This document shows, piece after piece, positions 7,396-15,825 of a stretch of 64,000 nucleotides of DNA. A program made the translations under genes and the position numbers. The notes under the pieces are model-generated. The model made no database searches and was not told the origin of the DNA. It was given only the letters and a program-made list of their open reading frames with translations. Every line of letters starts with the position of its first letter. The first letter of the stretch is position 1. The stretch is from Gillisella vitis (GTDB taxonomy: Bacteria; Pseudomonadota; Alphaproteobacteria; Rhizobiales; Rhizobiaceae). The stretch lies in NCBI RefSeq assembly GCF_014204625.1, contig NZ_JACHLU010000009.1, forward strand, positions 113,632-177,631, in the 5' to 3' direction.

Positions 7396-7958
7396 AGTCT
7401 CCTTCGGCAGAAGGGGGCAATCAGCCGCTCATAGCCCAGTGGCAGCGCGGCCGGTTGATCACCCGGTGCCACCACACCGCGATAGGCATACATGGTGGCC
7501 ACATGCAGGCTCATAGCGCGGCGCAGGGTATCGGGCACGTCCGTGGCGGTGCTGTAGCCTGCGGTAAAATCAATCTCGATACCGTTGATCGGCCGCCCCG
7601 GCAGGGGCGGATTGCGCAACCACAACCGGGCTGGCCGCGCCTGCCCATCCAGCAGATGATCATGCAGAGATGCTTGAACGGCATTGCCATTTTCATCGTA
7701 AACTGTCACGGCATCAATGGTTTGCACCGGGGCTTTGGCAAGCTGAATCACCTCGCCGTCTGGCCAGTCATCAAGATACAGCCGCAATTTTTGCGTCATC
7801 AGGCAAAGGCCGGTTTCGGCTTCCAGATGCTGGCGGGCGGTGGTGATCAGGCTGGTGAGAAGGTCATCTTCGTCATTGGTGTCGATTTTCAGATGGGCTT
7901 TGACATCAGTGAGCGCCAGCGGCTCCACTGTGGGCGGCGTGAGGGTGGTGATGGTCAT
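7392..7958 (-). CDS. Head-tail connector protein, gp6-like (RcGTA gp6-like)
   Basis: This 188-residue protein has the family opening: PPTVEPLALTDVKAHLKI, then DEDDLLTSLITTARQHLEAETG, a LRLYLDDWPDGEVIQLAKAPV segment read by eye, and a helical end with LRRAMSLHVATMYAYRG. It forms the ring between portal and tail. It lies 3' of the capsid gene, as in RcGTA, but a RIME-like repeat separates them. Its translation start is therefore not coupled to the capsid gene. Confidence 0.85.
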   Translation of the reverse strand: MTITTLTPPTVEPLALTDVKAHLKIDTNDEDDLLTSLITTARQHLEAETGLCLMTQKLRLYLDDWPDGEVIQLAKAPVQTIDAVTVYDENGNAVQASLHDHLLDGQARPARLWLRNPPLPGRPINGIEIDFTAGYSTATDVPDTLRRAMSLHVATMYAYRGVVAPGDQPAALPLGYERLIAPFCRRRL

Positions 7959-7993
7959 AGTTTGGGATTCCTGAGGTGGGCGTTGGAGCGAGA

Positions 7994-8156
7994 AGCCCCC
8001 TCATCCCCCCTTCCTGTCTTAAAAAGTGCCGGGACCTTCTCCCCGCTGGGGAGAAGAGACCAAACGACAGGTCGGGTTAAGGTGAAATGACCGGGCAAAT
8101 CCACGGCTCTTCTCCCCGGCGGGGAGAAGGTGGCGGCAGCCGATGAGGGGGTGCGG
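7994..8156. repeat. RIME-like palindromic repeat between capsid and connector genes
   Basis: The stretch contains CCTTCTCCCCGCTGGGGAG and, further on, CTTCTCCCCGGCGGGGAG followed by AAGGTGGCGGCAGCCGATGAG. These are two GC-rich hairpins in the arrangement seen at 22940, 34974, 44709, 54167 and 54417. It fills the spacer between two structural genes that are normally adjacent. The gtacacgac ends found on other copies are not obvious here. Confidence 0.65.
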
Positions 8157-8188
8157 AGCCATTTTCAGGCCATCAAAAGATATTCAAA

Positions 8189-9439
8189 TCAACTGACCGC
8201 AAACTTGATCAGCTTGATCGCCTCAAAATTCTGCACGCCACCGCCCACGCGCTTGGTGGTGTAAAACAGCACATAAGGCTTGGCGGAATACGGGTCACGC
8301 AGCACCCGAACACCCGTACGATCGACCACCAGATAGCCCGCCTTGAAATCGCCAAAGGCAATGGAAAAAGCGTTGGCGGCAATATCGGGCATGTCCTCGG
8401 CTTCCGCGATGGGAAAGCCCATCAAGGATGCCTGCTGGCCGGGGCCAGCCGGTGGCAGCCAGAGGTAATTGCCATCCGCATCCTTGAACTTGCGGATTTC
8501 GCCCTGGGTTTTGCGGTTCATCACAAAGGTGCCGTTCTGGCGATGCCCGGCTTTCAGCGCATAGATCGTATCCAGCAACACATCTGATGGGCCAGCGGTG
8601 GCAAAGCTGCCTGCCGCACCCGTGGCCCGATAACCAAGGCTGCCCCAGGCCCAGGCGTCATCGGCAACGGTGGTATAGGCCAAAAAGCCCTTGGGCTTGT
8701 TGGTGCCATCGCCCAGCACAAAGGCCGTGCCTTCCTGCTCGGCAAAGGCAATATCCACCTCACCGGCAATCCACGCTTCCACATCCACCGCCGCATCATC
8801 CAGCAGCGATTGTGTGGCGGCGGGCATGGCGTAAAGCTCCATGGTGGGAAAGGCCAGCTCGGTCAATTGCGGCGTATCGGTCTGGGGGCGAGCCGCCGTT
8901 TCCGATACCCAGCCAGAGGCCATGCCGGTGGGCGCAAACGGCTTTTTCAGCACCGCACCGGACACCTGCCGCACGGTGGCCAAACCACGGATGGGCGAGA
9001 TGGACGCAAGGCGGCGGCCAATGTCGCTATCGGTTTCATCTGGCACCAGATAGCCGCCATCGGCTGATGTGCCAGCGGCCATGGCCTTGGCTTCCAGATC
9101 GCGCAAAGCTGCTTCATCACCGCGGCGGATATAGGCGTCAAAGGCCGCCTTGCGCTCGGATGTTTCAAGGGTCATGGCCCCGCCCCGGCCTAGCGCCGGG
9201 CGCAGCTTTTTCAGCGCCAGCTGGTCAATCACACGGGCCTGTTCATCCATGGCCTTGTTGATGCGCTCCACCTTGTCGCGGGTAATGACATCGGCGGTCA
9301 GCTTTTGCTCGATCTCGCCCAGACGCTGATCATTGGCCTGTTTGAATTCGCTAAACGCCTCCATGAAATCATCAAAGGCGGCGGTCATGGTTTCCGGGAT
9401 TGCTTTGACTTCCGGGGCGGGATTTTCAGAGATGCTCAT
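8189..9439 (-). CDS. HK97-family major capsid protein (RcGTA gp5-like)
   Basis: From the ATG at 9439, with AGAGGA upstream, the product has 416 residues. Residues about 20-75 form a charged coiled-coil delta domain (FDDFMEAFSEFKQANDQRLG). HK97-fold features follow: SADGGYLVPDE, the SPIRGLATVRQVSG strand, FVLGDGTNKPKGF and an end with RVLRDPYSAKPYVLFYTTKRVGG. A processing site after the delta domain would be cut by the adjacent protease. The open frame extends upstream to 9793, but that part is a shadow of the protease gene. Confidence 0.9.
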   Translation of the reverse strand: MSISENPAPEVKAIPETMTAAFDDFMEAFSEFKQANDQRLGEIEQKLTADVITRDKVERINKAMDEQARVIDQLALKKLRPALGRGGAMTLETSERKAAFDAYIRRGDEAALRDLEAKAMAAGTSADGGYLVPDETDSDIGRRLASISPIRGLATVRQVSGAVLKKPFAPTGMASGWVSETAARPQTDTPQLTELAFPTMELYAMPAATQSLLDDAAVDVEAWIAGEVDIAFAEQEGTAFVLGDGTNKPKGFLAYTTVADDAWAWGSLGYRATGAAGSFATAGPSDVLLDTIYALKAGHRQNGTFVMNRKTQGEIRKFKDADGNYLWLPPAGPGQQASLMGFPIAEAEDMPDIAANAFSIAFGDFKAGYLVVDRTGVRVLRDPYSAKPYVLFYTTKRVGGGVQNFEAIKLIKFAVS

Positions 9440-9444
9440 GGGTC

Positions 9445-10020
9445 TTATCCTCTTTTGACGTTCGATGTTGCCATTGCCCTTGCCGCCCGGCGCATGGCGC
9501 GGAGCAGCTCGGTTTCCTTGTCGCGGTAAAACCGCTGGTTTTTGATGTTTGAGACCCGCGCCGACGGGGCCATGGGAAAGGTGACGACCGAGATTTCCCA
9601 AAGATCGGCCTCCAGAATGCGGCGCACGCCGGTCTTGCCATCCTGCCGGGCCTTCACCGTCTGAAAGCCGATGGACAGGCCATCGAGTGCGCCACTTTTC
9701 ATCAGCGCCCGCACCTCTTCGGCGCGTTTGACTCCGGGCGACAGACGCCCCTCGACATAAAGGCCGCGTGCGTCTTCCTTCAGCGTGGTCCACACGCCAA
9801 TCGGCTGGCTGGGATCGTGCTGGTAGAGCATACGAATGCCCGCGGCCCCGCGTGTGGTGAGTGACGTGTGAAAGGCCCCCGGCTCGATCATGTCGCGGCC
9901 CAGATCAACCTCGCCAAACACGCTGGCATAGCCGCTGAACGTGCCGTCCCCGCCCAGATCGGCCAGTGTCAGATCTGCAAATTTGCGCACAAGCCGTCCC
10001 GGCCCGCGATAAGCGTGCAT
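9445..10020 (-). CDS. HK97-family prohead protease (RcGTA gp4-like)
   Basis: This 191-residue serine peptidase of the U35/HK97 type has the core FSGYASVFGEVDLGRDMI, the catalytic histidine in MLYQHDPSQPIG (about residue 68) and the catalytic serine in GALDGLSIGF (about residue 117). It removes the capsid delta domain during head maturation. The stop is 5 nt from the capsid ATG. The gene order of protease then capsid matches GTAs and HK97-like phages. Confidence 0.9.
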   Translation of the reverse strand: MHAYRGPGRLVRKFADLTLADLGGDGTFSGYASVFGEVDLGRDMIEPGAFHTSLTTRGAAGIRMLYQHDPSQPIGVWTTLKEDARGLYVEGRLSPGVKRAEEVRALMKSGALDGLSIGFQTVKARQDGKTGVRRILEADLWEISVVTFPMAPSARVSNIKNQRFYRDKETELLRAMRRAARAMATSNVKRG

Positions 10021-10068
10021 GAATGTCTCCTTGAATGTTTGGAAATTCTGGATGCGGCCCCGGTGGGA

Positions 10069-10386
10069 TCAGCCGCCTTTGGAGCCGTATCGTCCTGCCA
10101 GCCGCGCCAGCGCGCCCAGCACCCACCAGGCCATCAGGCTGGCCATGGTGGCCCCGGCCAAAATGATTTCAGCGCCAGAAAGGCTCTCCACAACATCCAG
10201 CTGGCGCGCCAGCCATTGGCCGGTGGGGGCTGCAAACATCAGCCCGAAGGCAAGGCCGGTCAAAAACCGGCTGGCGGCTTCGCGCCTGCTTTGCGGCAAC
10301 AGATAAATCAGGGAAATGGCCGCCCCCGCCACCGCCCCGCACAACCGCGCCCCCCACAAGGGCGCATCGGGGGTGAAATCACTCAT
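10069..10386 (-). CDS. Small membrane protein in GTA-like cluster (DUF6107-like)
   Basis: This 105-residue protein has hydrophobic segments around residues 14-30, 41-56 and 70-92, with a Gly/Ala-rich middle. Rhizobial GTA-type clusters commonly have a short membrane protein between portal and protease, annotated DUF6107; that assignment is from memory. A holin-like role is possible, given the endolysin candidate nearby, but nothing in the sequence proves it. The next upstream gene is the portal, 203 nt away. Confidence 0.6.
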   Translation of the reverse strand: MSDFTPDAPLWGARLCGAVAGAAISLIYLLPQSRREAASRFLTGLAFGLMFAAPTGQWLARQLDVVESLSGAEIILAGATMASLMAWWVLGALARLAGRYGSKGG

Positions 10387-10589
10387 TTTATTAACCTTTT
10401 CGCGTTATGATTGTTACCATGCAAGAACGCAAACCCTGTGAAATACGCAGAATGTGAATCGAATGAATCCCTTAGCGGCACATGCTCACAGGGTGATTCA
10501 ATGCGTTGATGTTTTGGGTGAAGGACTTGAGAGATTGAGTCCGCTCCTGTCTTCGCGCTTTGCGCGCTCCCTCATCCGGGGCTTAGCCC

Positions 10590-11786
10590 CTACTCCACCC
10601 CATACCCCACCGCCTGCCGCTTCTCCTCATCGCTGAGAAAACCTGCCGCCCCGACCCGCGACCACAGTGCATCGCGCTCCGCTGACAGGCCTTCCACCTG
10701 ATCCAGATCAGGCTTCAGCTCCAGCTGAGACCCAAAAGCGTCCGACAAAAAGCCCGACAGGCTGGCGGCGGTGCGGCGTAACAGCGGCAGCACGGTGAGG
10801 CGATACAGCGCCCGATTGGCCTCCTGATAATTGGCATAGGTGTTGTCGCCCGGAATGCCGAGCAGCATCGGCGGAACCCCGAGAGACAGGGCAATATCGC
10901 GGGCCGCGCCATTGCGGGCATCGACAAAATCCATATCGCGCGGGGTGAGGCTCATGGCTTTCCAGTCCAGCCCACCCTCCAGCAGCATCGGGCGGCCCGC
11001 CTGCATTGGGCCGGAATAGCCCTGCTCCAGCTCTTCCTTCAGCCGCTCATATTGCTCCGGCGGCAGGTTGCCGCCCTCTTTCGGCTGATAGACCAAGGCC
11101 CCGGAAGGGCGGGCCGAATTGTCCAGCAGCGCCTTGTTCCAGCTGGCCGCCGCATTGTGCAGATCCAGCGCCGCATGGGCTGACGCCAGCGGCGCATAAC
11201 CGATGTTATCGTCGAGCGGGTGAAACAGGCGAAAATGCAAAATCGGCAACGGCTCACCATCGGCCGGAATGCGCTGGCTGGCACCGCTGGCACGGTAATC
11301 ATAGGCCACCGGCCAGCCATCCTCCCCCTCCACCACGCTGACCCGGTCTGGCCTGAGCAGATGCAGCTCCATCAACCGCCCACCCAGCCACAGAGGCCGA
11401 AGGTAAGCATTGCCCGACAACAGCAGGTGGCCGTAGAGCGTTTCGAAAAAATCGACGCCGCTTGCACGGGCATTGGGCTTTGAGAGCAACGTCAGCGCCG
11501 GATGGTCGCTCAGCTCAACCTCGCCATCATAGGCCAGAAGCGGCACGGCGGCGGCAGCTTCCGACACCAGCCGCACCGCCCGATGCGCCACCGGATTGCC
11601 CATGAACCCGCCGCGTGCCAGCGCCGCATAGGTGCGCCCCAGACCGCCGCCCGCCACACCGGACATCAGCATCGCCAACCCACCACGTGGCGCTTTGATG
11701 CTTTTGCTGGTGGTTTGCGGGCGCGCACCATCGGCCCGCCGCCATGCCCCCAGAAAAGAGCGCGGCAGACGAAAAGAAGACAGCAT
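10590..11786 (-). CDS. HK97-family portal protein (RcGTA gp3-like)
   Basis: This 398-residue protein has the portal hallmarks NPVAHRAVRLVSEAAAAVPL, LLSGNAYLRPLW, the GYAPLASAHAALDLHNAAA helix region, and the C-terminal LGVPPMLLGIPGDNTYANYQEANRALY block. It forms the dodecameric DNA channel and docks the terminase. The ATG at 11786 has a TTTTCAGGAGAA Shine-Dalgarno region upstream. A family B MITE and a GH19-like gene separate it from the terminase gene. Confidence 0.9.
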   Translation of the reverse strand: MLSSFRLPRSFLGAWRRADGARPQTTSKSIKAPRGGLAMLMSGVAGGGLGRTYAALARGGFMGNPVAHRAVRLVSEAAAAVPLLAYDGEVELSDHPALTLLSKPNARASGVDFFETLYGHLLLSGNAYLRPLWLGGRLMELHLLRPDRVSVVEGEDGWPVAYDYRASGASQRIPADGEPLPILHFRLFHPLDDNIGYAPLASAHAALDLHNAAASWNKALLDNSARPSGALVYQPKEGGNLPPEQYERLKEELEQGYSGPMQAGRPMLLEGGLDWKAMSLTPRDMDFVDARNGAARDIALSLGVPPMLLGIPGDNTYANYQEANRALYRLTVLPLLRRTAASLSGFLSDAFGSQLELKPDLDQVEGLSAERDALWSRVGAAGFLSDEEKRQAVGYGVE

Positions 11787-11840
11787 GATTTTCTCCTGAA
11801 AAATGATAGGTCTTGAAATCGTTCGGGCGAAACCAATGCC

Positions 11841-12008
11841 TTAACAGGCTGCTGAAAAACTCGAGGCGGGCTGAAAATGGTCTGTTTCGGTGATCGAAAA
11901 GCGCCAAAAAAGCGTTACATATGGCTTATATGCGCCGTTTTTTGGCACTTTTTCTCCCCAAAGCATTCTCATTTTCAGCTCCACCTGACTTTTTCAGCAG
12001 CCTGTTAA
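11841..12008. mobile_element. 168-bp palindromic MITE-like element, family B copy 2
   Basis: Starts TTAACAGGCTGCTGAAAAA and ends TTTTTCAGCAGCCTGTTAA. It lies in the opposite orientation to the copy at 4746-4913. Its terminal TTAA supplies the stop codon of the GH19-like gene at 12005-12619. It sits between that gene and the portal, inside the GTA-like cluster. Confidence 0.75.
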
Positions 12009-12619
12009 GCCTGTAGCGCCACCATAATCACCTTGGCGTGTCCCGCCACCACATCGGCCCGATCCAGCCCATTGACGATGCGGCGGGCATTTTTCCAATC
12101 CGCGTCCTTGTCGTTGAAATAGTCGCCAAGCTTTCGCCCTGAAAACAGCCCATCGCGCATACCCACCACCAGAACATCGGCAGCAACATCAAGCGCCATG
12201 GCTTTGGCAGGGTCAGCGACCAGATCGACACCCAGCGCCTTTGCCATGGCCTGATAATTGCGCTTGTGGGTCAATTGCACAAAGCCGCGGCCAAGCCAGC
12301 TTTGGCCTGCTGCATCGCGCCGCCAATAGGGCGTGCTCACCTGCGGCAATTGCCCGGCCTTCAAGGCCCGCTCCAACCGCTCGATTGCCTGATCATCGCT
12401 TGTGGCCAAGGTTTCACGCACCGGCTGAAACGTCCTTGCGGTTTCATGAAACGCCGTGGCCAACACATAGGACAACTGCCGATGATCCTCAGTCTGCCCA
12501 TGCTCGGCCCAGCTGGCCAGAATGGCGTTGATGCCGTTGACCTGCGCTTGTGTGAGCCTGCCGCCCATCAGCTTGAGCCGAAGATGGTTAAACAATCCTT
12601 GCCTCTGCGTCGCATTCAT
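12005..12619 (-). CDS. GH19/chitinase-like lysozyme, endolysin candidate
   Basis: From the ATG at 12619 (AAGGAG 10 nt upstream) the product has 204 residues. The GH19 core is visible: LATAFHETARTFQPV with the likely catalytic Glu near residue 59, YWRRDAAGQSWLGRGFVQLTHKRNY near residues 97-121, and a helical C-terminal part. GH19-like enzymes of phages cut peptidoglycan to release particles. RcGTA keeps its endolysin outside the structural cluster; here a candidate lies between terminase and portal. No signal peptide is seen, so export would need a holin. The stop codon comes from the adjoining MITE. Confidence 0.75.
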   Translation of the reverse strand: MNATQRQGLFNHLRLKLMGGRLTQAQVNGINAILASWAEHGQTEDHRQLSYVLATAFHETARTFQPVRETLATSDDQAIERLERALKAGQLPQVSTPYWRRDAAGQSWLGRGFVQLTHKRNYQAMAKALGVDLVADPAKAMALDVAADVLVVGMRDGLFSGRKLGDYFNDKDADWKNARRIVNGLDRADVVAGHAKVIMVALQA

Positions 12620-12845
12620 CAACACATCGCTCCTTCTGGATCAGACGTCTTTGCCGTCGCAAAATTGAAATAAGGTCCAAAAAAACTTGGGATTTAAATC
12701 GGTTAAACAAAATTCAATCGTTTAACGAACATGTGATCGATATTTACAAAAGTTTAAGCCTGTGGAACTTATCGGGCCAACGCCGGTTATAGGCGGCGAC
12801 GCAAATGAACTTGCCATAACGGCAGCAGATGACAGGAGAGCTGAG

Positions 12846-12989
12846 ATGGACGCCAAGAGCAACACCCAGATCAAGGATGTGATCGCCAGTGCCACCAAGA
12901 CCATTCCAAGCCATATTGTTGAGCGCCTTGAATCCGAATGGCGGCAGATGCGCCAGCCTGCGCCACAACCATCACCGGCATCCAAGTAA
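12846..12989 (+). CDS. Small 47-residue protein, unknown
   Basis: The ATG at 12846 has GGAGAG about 5 nt upstream. The product starts MDAKSNTQIKDVIASATKTI, is predicted helical and charged, and ends in a Pro-rich tail. It is the only gene on the plus strand inside the leftward cluster, lying in the gap between the terminase and the GH19-like gene. I do not recognise a family. Codon use looks gene-like but the length makes this uncertain. Confidence 0.45.
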   Translation: MDAKSNTQIKDVIASATKTIPSHIVERLESEWRQMRQPAPQPSPASK

Positions 12990-13046
12990 GTCAGAGCATT
13001 TCCAGCAAACGTGTAGCGCGGTTTTGCGTTCGGAAATGCGTAACAA

Positions 13047-14522
13047 TTAAAGTGTGCGAATGCGCGGCTCGCCAGTACCTTCCAAAAGCAAGGCCGTCAG
13101 CGCCCAGACCAGCGCATCCAGCCGGTCGGGCGAGCGGCCACTGGAGAGACCATCCGGGCCAAAATCGCACATCTGATCTTCCAGATCATTCATGCGGGCC
13201 GCGTGCACAACGCGGCCCTGTTCATAAAGGGCTGCCACGGGTTCTGCCCGCAAAAACTTGCCGCGTGTGGCCCTCACCATGCGAATGGGCAGGTTGGCAT
13301 CGACGCTTTTGAGCAGTGCGCCGACCATTTCCCCACCCTGATTGACCTCTGCCACCACCCGGTCGGCCTCAAACCGTTGATAGGCGCGCACCACGGCCGT
13401 GGCCCAGCCCGCCGGGCTTTGACCCGTCACCGAGCAATCGGCCAGCACCACGGCGCGGCCCAGCCGGTCCAGCCCCGCCACCACAATACCGCAGACCGAT
13501 TGCGCACCCGCTCCCGAGGGCGGATCAACGGCCACCACAATCCGCCCCAGCGGTTCCTTGAGGCGAATGGTCAGCGCTTCCAGTTGATCGCGCCGCCACA
13601 GGGCATCCTCGCGGTCTTCAATCAGCTCACCATCCAGCTCTTGACGCCCCAGCCGGGTGCCGCCATAGCGGGCCGTTAATGCATCAATAAAGCCGGGAGC
13701 GAGATTGCCGGCATTGTCAAAAGTGGACAGCCTTGTGAGCCGCGTTGCCGGGTCACGCATCAGGCGTTTCAAAATCGGCACCGGGCGCGGCGTGGTGGTA
13801 ATCACCTGCCGGATGTCATCGCCCAGCCGCAGCGAAAATTGCAGCATATCAAAGGTTTCTTCGGCATGTTTCCATTTGGCAATCTCATCGCACCAGGCAT
13901 AGTGAAACTGCGGCCCGCGCAGACTTTCGGGGTCTTCCGAGGAAAACATCTGCGCAACCGCGCCATTCGGCCACACCAGCCTGCGCCGCGAAATCTCCAC
14001 CTCGGGCCGCTTAAAGCGGGCAATGCGGGCAATGCCGGAAAGACCATCCACCATCACCTCGCGGGCATCGCCCAGGGTTTCCGCCACCAGCGCAATGCGC
14101 AAACTGGATTTGTCACCCCTTGAGGCCATGGCATGAATCCATTCCGCCCCCGCCCGCGTCTTGCCAGAGCCACGCCCGCCCATCAGCAACCAATTGCGCC
14201 ATGCCCCCTCCGGCGGGGCCTGAAGCGGGTGGCGCAACAGCGCCCAACTCTGGGCCAGCCTGCGCAATGTCGCAAGCTCCAGCGCCTCGAACACATCCGG
14301 CAGTGCGGAAACCGGCGCGCGTGCCGCTGCCTCAAGCGCCTGCTGCCGCACACCAATCTGTTCGGCCAGCCCTGCCCCCGCATCCCGAATGGCAAGCACC
14401 GTCTCGCGCAGACTGTTCATCTCGCTGTGCAGGCTGTGCAACGTCTTCGACTCCCCCTTTATCGCGGCCAGAAGCGCCGATGGGGCCGTGCCTGAAATCA
14501 GGCTTTTTCGTTTTCCCACCAC
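13047..14522 (-). CDS. Terminase large subunit (RcGTA gp2-like)
   Basis: The start chosen is the GTG at 14522, with AGGAA 7 nt upstream, giving 491 residues. Reading further to 14693 would translate a family D repeat. Residues about 10-95 are helical. The ATPase has Walker A LMGGRGSGKTRAGAEW (about residue 115) and Walker B HYAWCDEIAKW. The nuclease domain starts at VVAVDPPSGAG and continues with VVAEVNQGGEM. This motor packages DNA, headful-style in GTAs. It lies just upstream of the GH19 and portal genes on the same strand. Confidence 0.88.
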   Translation of the reverse strand: MVGKRKSLISGTAPSALLAAIKGESKTLHSLHSEMNSLRETVLAIRDAGAGLAEQIGVRQQALEAAARAPVSALPDVFEALELATLRRLAQSWALLRHPLQAPPEGAWRNWLLMGGRGSGKTRAGAEWIHAMASRGDKSSLRIALVAETLGDAREVMVDGLSGIARIARFKRPEVEISRRRLVWPNGAVAQMFSSEDPESLRGPQFHYAWCDEIAKWKHAEETFDMLQFSLRLGDDIRQVITTTPRPVPILKRLMRDPATRLTRLSTFDNAGNLAPGFIDALTARYGGTRLGRQELDGELIEDREDALWRRDQLEALTIRLKEPLGRIVVAVDPPSGAGAQSVCGIVVAGLDRLGRAVVLADCSVTGQSPAGWATAVVRAYQRFEADRVVAEVNQGGEMVGALLKSVDANLPIRMVRATRGKFLRAEPVAALYEQGRVVHAARMNDLEDQMCDFGPDGLSSGRSPDRLDALVWALTALLLEGTGEPRIRTL

Positions 14523-14563
14523 GGCTTTATTCCTGTCTGATTGAAAAGATGCTGAGACTTGGA

Positions 14564-14608
14564 GCATCGGACCGAAAAGTGGCCCCGGTTTTCGGAAAAA
14601 TCCGATGC
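14564..14608. repeat. Family D palindromic repeat
   Basis: GCATCGGACCGAAAAGTGG and its partner GGAAAAATCCGATGC form an imperfect hairpin. The same family occurs at 4474-4518, 16191-16235, 23200-23245 and 23637-23682. This copy lies immediately 5' of the terminase gene. Confidence 0.7.
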
Positions 14609-14750
14609 AAAAACAAAAAGCTATAGCATCGTGCCGATTCCGATTTATGGCACGCCGCTCTAGGAGCCTCGGTATGACAGCGCCGTGCGCCATCTATGGT
14701 GAGAGGCGCATCAAGCTCCCAAACAATCCGAAGGTATTGCTGCTGATTTT

Positions 14751-15143
14751 TTAACGAATTGCCCGACCGACAAAACGCAGGGCAGAACCAATAACGAAGC
14801 CAGCCACCGCCGCGACAAACGCGCCAATGAGCCCGGTGAGCGGGATCATTGTTCGGCCCGATCCCGAGAACATGGTGTTGTAGTAAAACGTGAAATCGCC
14901 GACGCTTTCGTTCGGGGTGAAAATTCCGTTACCGTCGAGATCAAACGTATCGACACGGTATGCAATGTAATAATTGATCGCGTAAACGATCAGCACAAGC
15001 GTTATATAGGCTGCACCCCATGCCTTGATACCAGTGACCCACGCAGGTTGACCGCGTGGGACAAGAAACAAAACAATGCTAACCGCAATCGCCGAATACA
15101 GTCCAATTGCAAGAGCGCGGCTAACAATTATGTGTTCAATCAT
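14751..15143 (-). CDS. Small membrane protein with canonical EF-hand-like loop, paralogue of the 4861-5322 protein
   Basis: From the ATG at 15143 the product has 130 residues and starts MIEHIIVSRALAIGL, aligning with the MIEQALIS start of the paralogue. Hydrophobic segments lie near residues 8-28, 40-62 and 99-122. DLDGNGIFTPNE (residues 68-79) is a good 12-residue EF-hand loop: D1, D3, N5, G6, I7, T9 and E12. A longer reading to 15179 would start inside a family G repeat. It has an intact C-terminus, unlike its paralogue. Function is unknown. It sits between the terminase and the coiled-coil gene. Confidence 0.65.
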   Translation of the reverse strand: MIEHIIVSRALAIGLYSAIAVSIVLFLVPRGQPAWVTGIKAWGAAYITLVLIVYAINYYIAYRVDTFDLDGNGIFTPNESVGDFTFYYNTMFSGSGRTMIPLTGLIGAFVAAVAGFVIGSALRFVGRAIR

Positions 15144-15175
15144 ACTTAGCAATCTGGCATCCTCAGTAACCTGCT

Positions 15176-15258
15176 GCATAATTCTTTAAACCGGAATCTG
15201 TTTAAAGAATTATGCGCAGATATAAAGAGTTACAGCGAACCTTTGTGCGCCATATAGG
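15176..15258. repeat. Family G palindrome followed by half of a family F palindrome
   Basis: 15176-15215 is a GCATAATTCTTTAAACCGG hairpin (family G). 15231-15258 resembles the left arm of the TACAGCGAACCTTTGTGCGC hairpin (family F) without its full right arm. The same G-F pairing recurs at 15826-15934 and 19183-19291. Confidence 0.6.
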
Positions 15259-15302
15259 GTGAAAGGAGCTGTAAATGAGGGAAAGTTTCAGTCCAAACGG
15301 GA

Positions 15303-15800
15303 CTACATCGGCGGATCACCGCCATGCGCCTCGGCCTGCATTTTCCATTCCGCAAACAGCATCTGCGCCTTGGCTTCCGCCTGGGTTTCCACCAGCGCCA
15401 GCAGCCGTGCCTGCGCCGTATCCAGCGTTTCGCTGTCGCCGCTGACCCGCTCGTCTTCCAGCTCACGATCGCGCATCAACTGGCGCTGAAGCGCGTCAAT
15501 TTTCTCCAGCGTGCGCACGATCACCGACATGGCATCGGACGCCGCCTTCAGATCGGCCCGCGCCAGCTTGGCCGCCGCATCATCCTCGCCGCGCATCAAG
15601 GCATCGGCACCCTCGCGCAGCAGTCGAAACTGCTCGAACTGGGCCCGCATTTCCCGCGTCAGATCATTCAGAAGATCAGCATAATGATCATGCAAACCAG
15701 CAAGATCAGCCGACTTGACTTCCAGGACCTGCCGGGCTGCATCCGCGTTGATCACCGGCAACGGCCATGCACCAAACAGCGAAAGATCAACCGCATCCAT
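15303..15800 (-). CDS. Coiled-coil protein in the small-terminase position of the cluster
   Basis: From the ATG at 15800 (GGAGG 8 nt upstream) the product has 165 residues. After about 35 residues with MDAVDLSLFGAWPLPVI it is almost entirely charged helix with heptad character (residues about 35-155). It is the first gene of the leftward cluster, upstream of the large terminase. RcGTA gp1 in this position is a coiled-coil small terminase, so the same role is inferred here from position and fold type, not from sequence identity. Confidence 0.5.
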   Translation of the reverse strand: MDAVDLSLFGAWPLPVINADAARQVLEVKSADLAGLHDHYADLLNDLTREMRAQFEQFRLLREGADALMRGEDDAAAKLARADLKAASDAMSVIVRTLEKIDALQRQLMRDRELEDERVSGDSETLDTAQARLLALVETQAEAKAQMLFAEWKMQAEAHGGDPPM

Positions 15801-15825
15801 GATGAAAACCTCCGCCAACACGACT

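Noticed and set aside
9440..9793. N-terminal extension of the capsid protein
   Set aside because: The extension lies inside the protease gene in another frame. The ATG at 9439 has a ribosome-binding site and gives a normal HK97-type length.
14523..14693. N-terminal extension of the terminase
   Set aside because: The added residues translate a family D palindrome, and a GTG with a good ribosome-binding site exists at 14522.
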